Shown piece by piece: positions 61,078-64,000 of a stretch of DNA of 64,000 nt; within the stretch, counting starts at the first letter, position 1, and each line of letters starts with the position of its first letter. A program made the translations under genes and the position numbers. A model generated the notes under the pieces. The model made no database searches, was not told where the DNA came from, and worked only from the letters and a program-made list of their open reading frames with translations. Origin of the DNA: Struthio camelus (lineage: Eukaryota; Chordata; Aves; Struthioniformes; Struthionidae); contig NC_090954.1 in assembly GCF_040807025.1 (NCBI RefSeq), forward strand, positions 22,559,535-22,623,534. Reading direction: 5' to 3'.

Positions 61078-63136
61078 CGTCCACAACTAAGGGAAGGCAA
61101 GAACACCCAACACCCTAATGGCACCCGCCTCCCCATGCCTTCCTGGAAATCATACCTGATGAGGAGAAAGGCACCAAGACCACCAAAGGCAGCTCAAGCT
61201 GAAACAAAGCTCCCCGCACCACAAAAGGCAAGAAGAGTTGATAGGCTACCTCCCACAACACCGCACTCCCGAGTACGGCCCCTACTCGGCCGCAACAGCA
61301 GAACGTTCCACCCTTTCCAGTACAAGGCCAGCCTGAGACACGGCCAGTGTGCTCAGCCTCCAAAGAGACCTAACAACGCCAGACACTCCTCACTTCAGGA
61401 AGGCAGCATGGACCTAGCTCCTCCTCATCTTTCCCGCCAGGCATGCGCTCACAGAACAACACAGCCACCACTTCGCTACCCGCCGGATTTACTCCCCACA
61501 CACTGCCTCACGCTCATCAACATCATCCACCTGTCACAAGAACAAACAGAAGCCATGAAGGTGGCCCGACCGCGTTTTCACTGAGGACATCCCCAATCAC
61601 TCCCAACACAGCCACAGAGGCAAACACAGGAGAGACCTTCCCACACTCACACACACGTGCTTGCTCTCATGCTGTGCCAGGAAGCAACGTGCAAAGCCAG
61701 CGAGCGAGTCGCCAGTGAGCAACGCGAAGGATTCCCATGGAAGAGGGGTTTGAAACAGCTACACAAGCCTTGTCAGACCTCTGAAATCGCTCCATTCCTG
61801 ACAGTGCTCCTACAGGCGCTGCTGTGAAACGGGAAGCAGAAGGGCAAGCTGAAAGCTGATGACATTCTCCCAACGTCCAATGCCCCTCAGCACAGCAGGA
61901 AACAATCGCCCACACTCATGGCAAGCGGCCCCAGCTCGGGAAACCTCTCACACAGCAAACTCCACCTTGCCCTCGATTCCTGACGTGTCTCCTGAGTCAG
62001 GCTGGCGACAGGGAGACAGGCTGCTGTTGCTGGTGGCGCAGAATGGTGCCCCGGCTCGTACCCACATGCTCACCATCACGCCCCACGACATTACCACAAC
62101 ACGTTTATCCGCACTCGCAGAAAACAAGCAAGGCCTACCACCGCGGGACACGTGCAAGGGGCACAGTCAGGAACCGTGAGTGACGAGCTTCCACCACCGT
62201 TCCCGGGGCCTGAGTGCACCTCCTCCACCAGCACACCCTGGCTAAGGCAGCGACATGCTTCCCCGTGTCTTACAGCGACCGCGCGATTTCCTCTTCTGCC
62301 TGTGCCCTTTAAGCTGCTGAGAATGCTAACAACGTACGTGGATCGAGGCTTTCCTCACGACAAGCTTCACCTCCCAAGACGCAGGTCACGCTCTCGCTCC
62401 TTCCGTAGGCCCAGGAGTGGCTTCTCGCGCCCGCACAGTCGAAGTAAGGCAGCATGTAGCAGCACGAAACTGCTTTTTCTCTGCCTTGTGCCCAGACAGA
62501 GGCATTCGAAAACAGCACACGCCGACACACTGTGCAAGCCTCCTGCAACACTGAACCACAGCTGAACACGACCGCCACCTCCAGGAGACCTACACTTCCG
62601 AACGCAGCTCAGCACCAGTATTGTTACACAGCAACACGGAACCGCCGAGGGCGAAACGGACACTTGTTTTGTGCAGTCGCACAAACGGCGCGCAGGGAAA
62701 CGCACGCAAGGACTCAGATCTTCCGGAGAGCAACCAAGGATGCAGAGTGAACGGCAACGATGTCTGGTGGACAAAGAGACTACGCAGGCAACGACGGAGC
62801 TTCTCTCCGCTTCTCGCGGGCGCGGACGAGGAAGTGGGGAACATAAATGCAGAAGCAATAGCGAGCAAAGGCAAAGAGGAAAGCAAACCCGGGCGAGAGC
62901 AGTCGCCCGCCTCCTTCCCTCTGCCGGGAACTCTCGGATCGGCCGCTGCGACCATCAAAGGCGGAGCCATCAGCGCTAATGACAGGGCACCCGCTCCCTG
63001 CCATTGTCCATTCACACCTCATGAAGGGTAAGCTCCTTAGGCACTAACTGCATTCAGCGTATAGAGGTGATGTCGGTTAATGAGGGCAATTTCTTTCTTT
63101 TCTTTTCCACCGTGCCTTGCCTTGCCTTGCTTTACG

Positions 63137-63250
63137 TTCCCTCCCCTCCCCTCCCCTCCCCTTCCTTTCCCTCCCCTCCCCTCCCCTCCCCTCCCCTCCC
63201 CTCCCCTCCCCTTCCCTTCCCTTCCCTTCCCTTCCCTTCCCTTCCCTTCC
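63137..63250. repeat. Distal CCCTT tract before the next exon flank
   Basis: 114 bases, mostly CCCCT, the shortest of its type, followed by the ordinary CTCGCTTTAGACAAAAC flank. Confidence 0.92.
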
Positions 63251-64000
63251 TCGCTTTAGACAAAACTTCCCGTCCCATTCCGTGCCCTCCACCAGTCCTC
63301 TTCTCTTTTCCTCCTCTTTTGTTCCCTCCTTTTCCAAAGTGCTTTCCACATGTCCACTCCACTCTCGCAGGACCTACGGGCAGCACTTTAGGCAAGAGCT
63401 CTCACGCCTCTTCCTCCTCGAGTGCCATCGAGCCTTAGGAAAGACCGAGGCTTCCACTACCCATAGGTCGGCATGGGAAGCTCATGCTTCACCGACAGCC
63501 ACAGGCGCAGACTGTTCCCTTTTGCAACGCTCCGTTACGCACGCTGATGTAGCTCAGCGGTTTCAGGCACTCTCCCTGGCTACCAGAGAACGTATGATAG
63601 AGCAAGGAAACCGTATTACAAACAACACCTCGGCTACGCCATAACACAGTCGAAGCCTGCCGATGTACAAGACCAGCCTAAGTATGCCGTCAGTGTGGAC
63701 AGACTCCCAAGAGACCGGACAACTCCAGGGACTCTCTGTTTTGGAAGCCCCACTGAACGTAGCCCAGCAAGCGAATGCTCAGAGAAGGGTCAACCACAAG
63801 CGCCGCTCACCACCCGCGCCGCTCTTTTTCAGTCCGTGAGACGACAGCCCGACTCGGGAAGAGCAAACCACAGCTCCCAGGCAGCACGTTTGGCCTGGTG
63901 CTTAGGCGCACCCTCCTCCTCAGGGCTCTCTGGAAATCATGTCTGAGAAGGGTAAGGCTCCAGCAGCACAACCCCAACAGCTGCAGAACCGCCTGCAAGC

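Larger units (their letters stand above)
58569..63136. repeat. Exon-less stretch C, leading to a normal exon flank
   Basis: Same start as units A and B, with module beta and a deletion of about 211 bases near 61706 that matches the one in unit 5. Unlike A and B it ends in an ordinary CCCTT tract followed by normal exon-flanking DNA. No gene is recognised. Confidence 0.88.
44598..64000. repeat. Tandem unit 6 (exon copy 6 with a 16-kb exon-less extension)
   Basis: Begins at the anchor before exon 6 and does not reach the next anchor within the window. After exon 6 it holds three successive runs of intergenic sequence with no exon between them. The right end (63252-64000) matches the flank that elsewhere lies just 3' of an exon, including the orphan promoter-like segment at 63614-63795. 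Confidence 0.88.

Overview
The window is a stretch of a vertebrate clustered protocadherin alpha (PCDHA) locus, read on the minus strand. It carries six complete variable ('first') exons with protein starts at 2744, 11808, 20760, 27892, 37321 and 47344. Each encodes a signal peptide, six cadherin (EC) repeats, one membrane span and a short alpha-type cytoplasmic segment. Each ends at a GTCAGT splice donor, which would join to constant exons at lower coordinates outside the window. Very high GC, strong homogenisation between exons and alpha-type tail motifs suggest a bird, but that placement is an inference; a reptile is possible. No bacterial genes, CRISPR arrays, tRNA or rRNA genes were found.

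Layout: the exons sit in a head-to-tail tandem array of about 7-10 kb units. Taking the sequence at position 1 as anchor, units begin at 1, 9058, 18003, 25146, 34564 and 44598. Introns, promoters and intergenic DNA are nearly as similar between units as the exons, so the whole unit was duplicated or converted recently. From low to high coordinate, a unit holds: exon 3' flank with a 7-bp minisatellite, variable exon, GCC-rich 5' leader, promoter-like segment, a long polypyrimidine tract, about 4 kb of anonymous spacer, a second polypyrimidine tract of CCCTT type, and a diverged second copy of the promoter-like segment just before the next exon's 3' flank. Unit 3 lacks the usual 5' region and has a 1.05-kb diverged replacement. 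After exon 6 the array continues for about 16 kb without an exon: about 5.1-kb and 5.0-kb exon-less units (48403-53521, 53522-58568) and a final stretch whose right end matches the 3' flank of another exon, expected about 0.4 kb past the window.

The six proteins are almost identical in EC1, EC4-EC6, membrane span and tail. They differ in patches inside EC2 and EC3, the region known in this family to set trans recognition. Copies 1, 4 and 5 share one EC3 type, copies 2 and 3 are mosaics of each other, and copy 6 is distinct, giving about four recognition types from six exons. By analogy with mammals, each exon would be chosen by its own promoter and spliced to shared constant exons to give a cell a surface identity.
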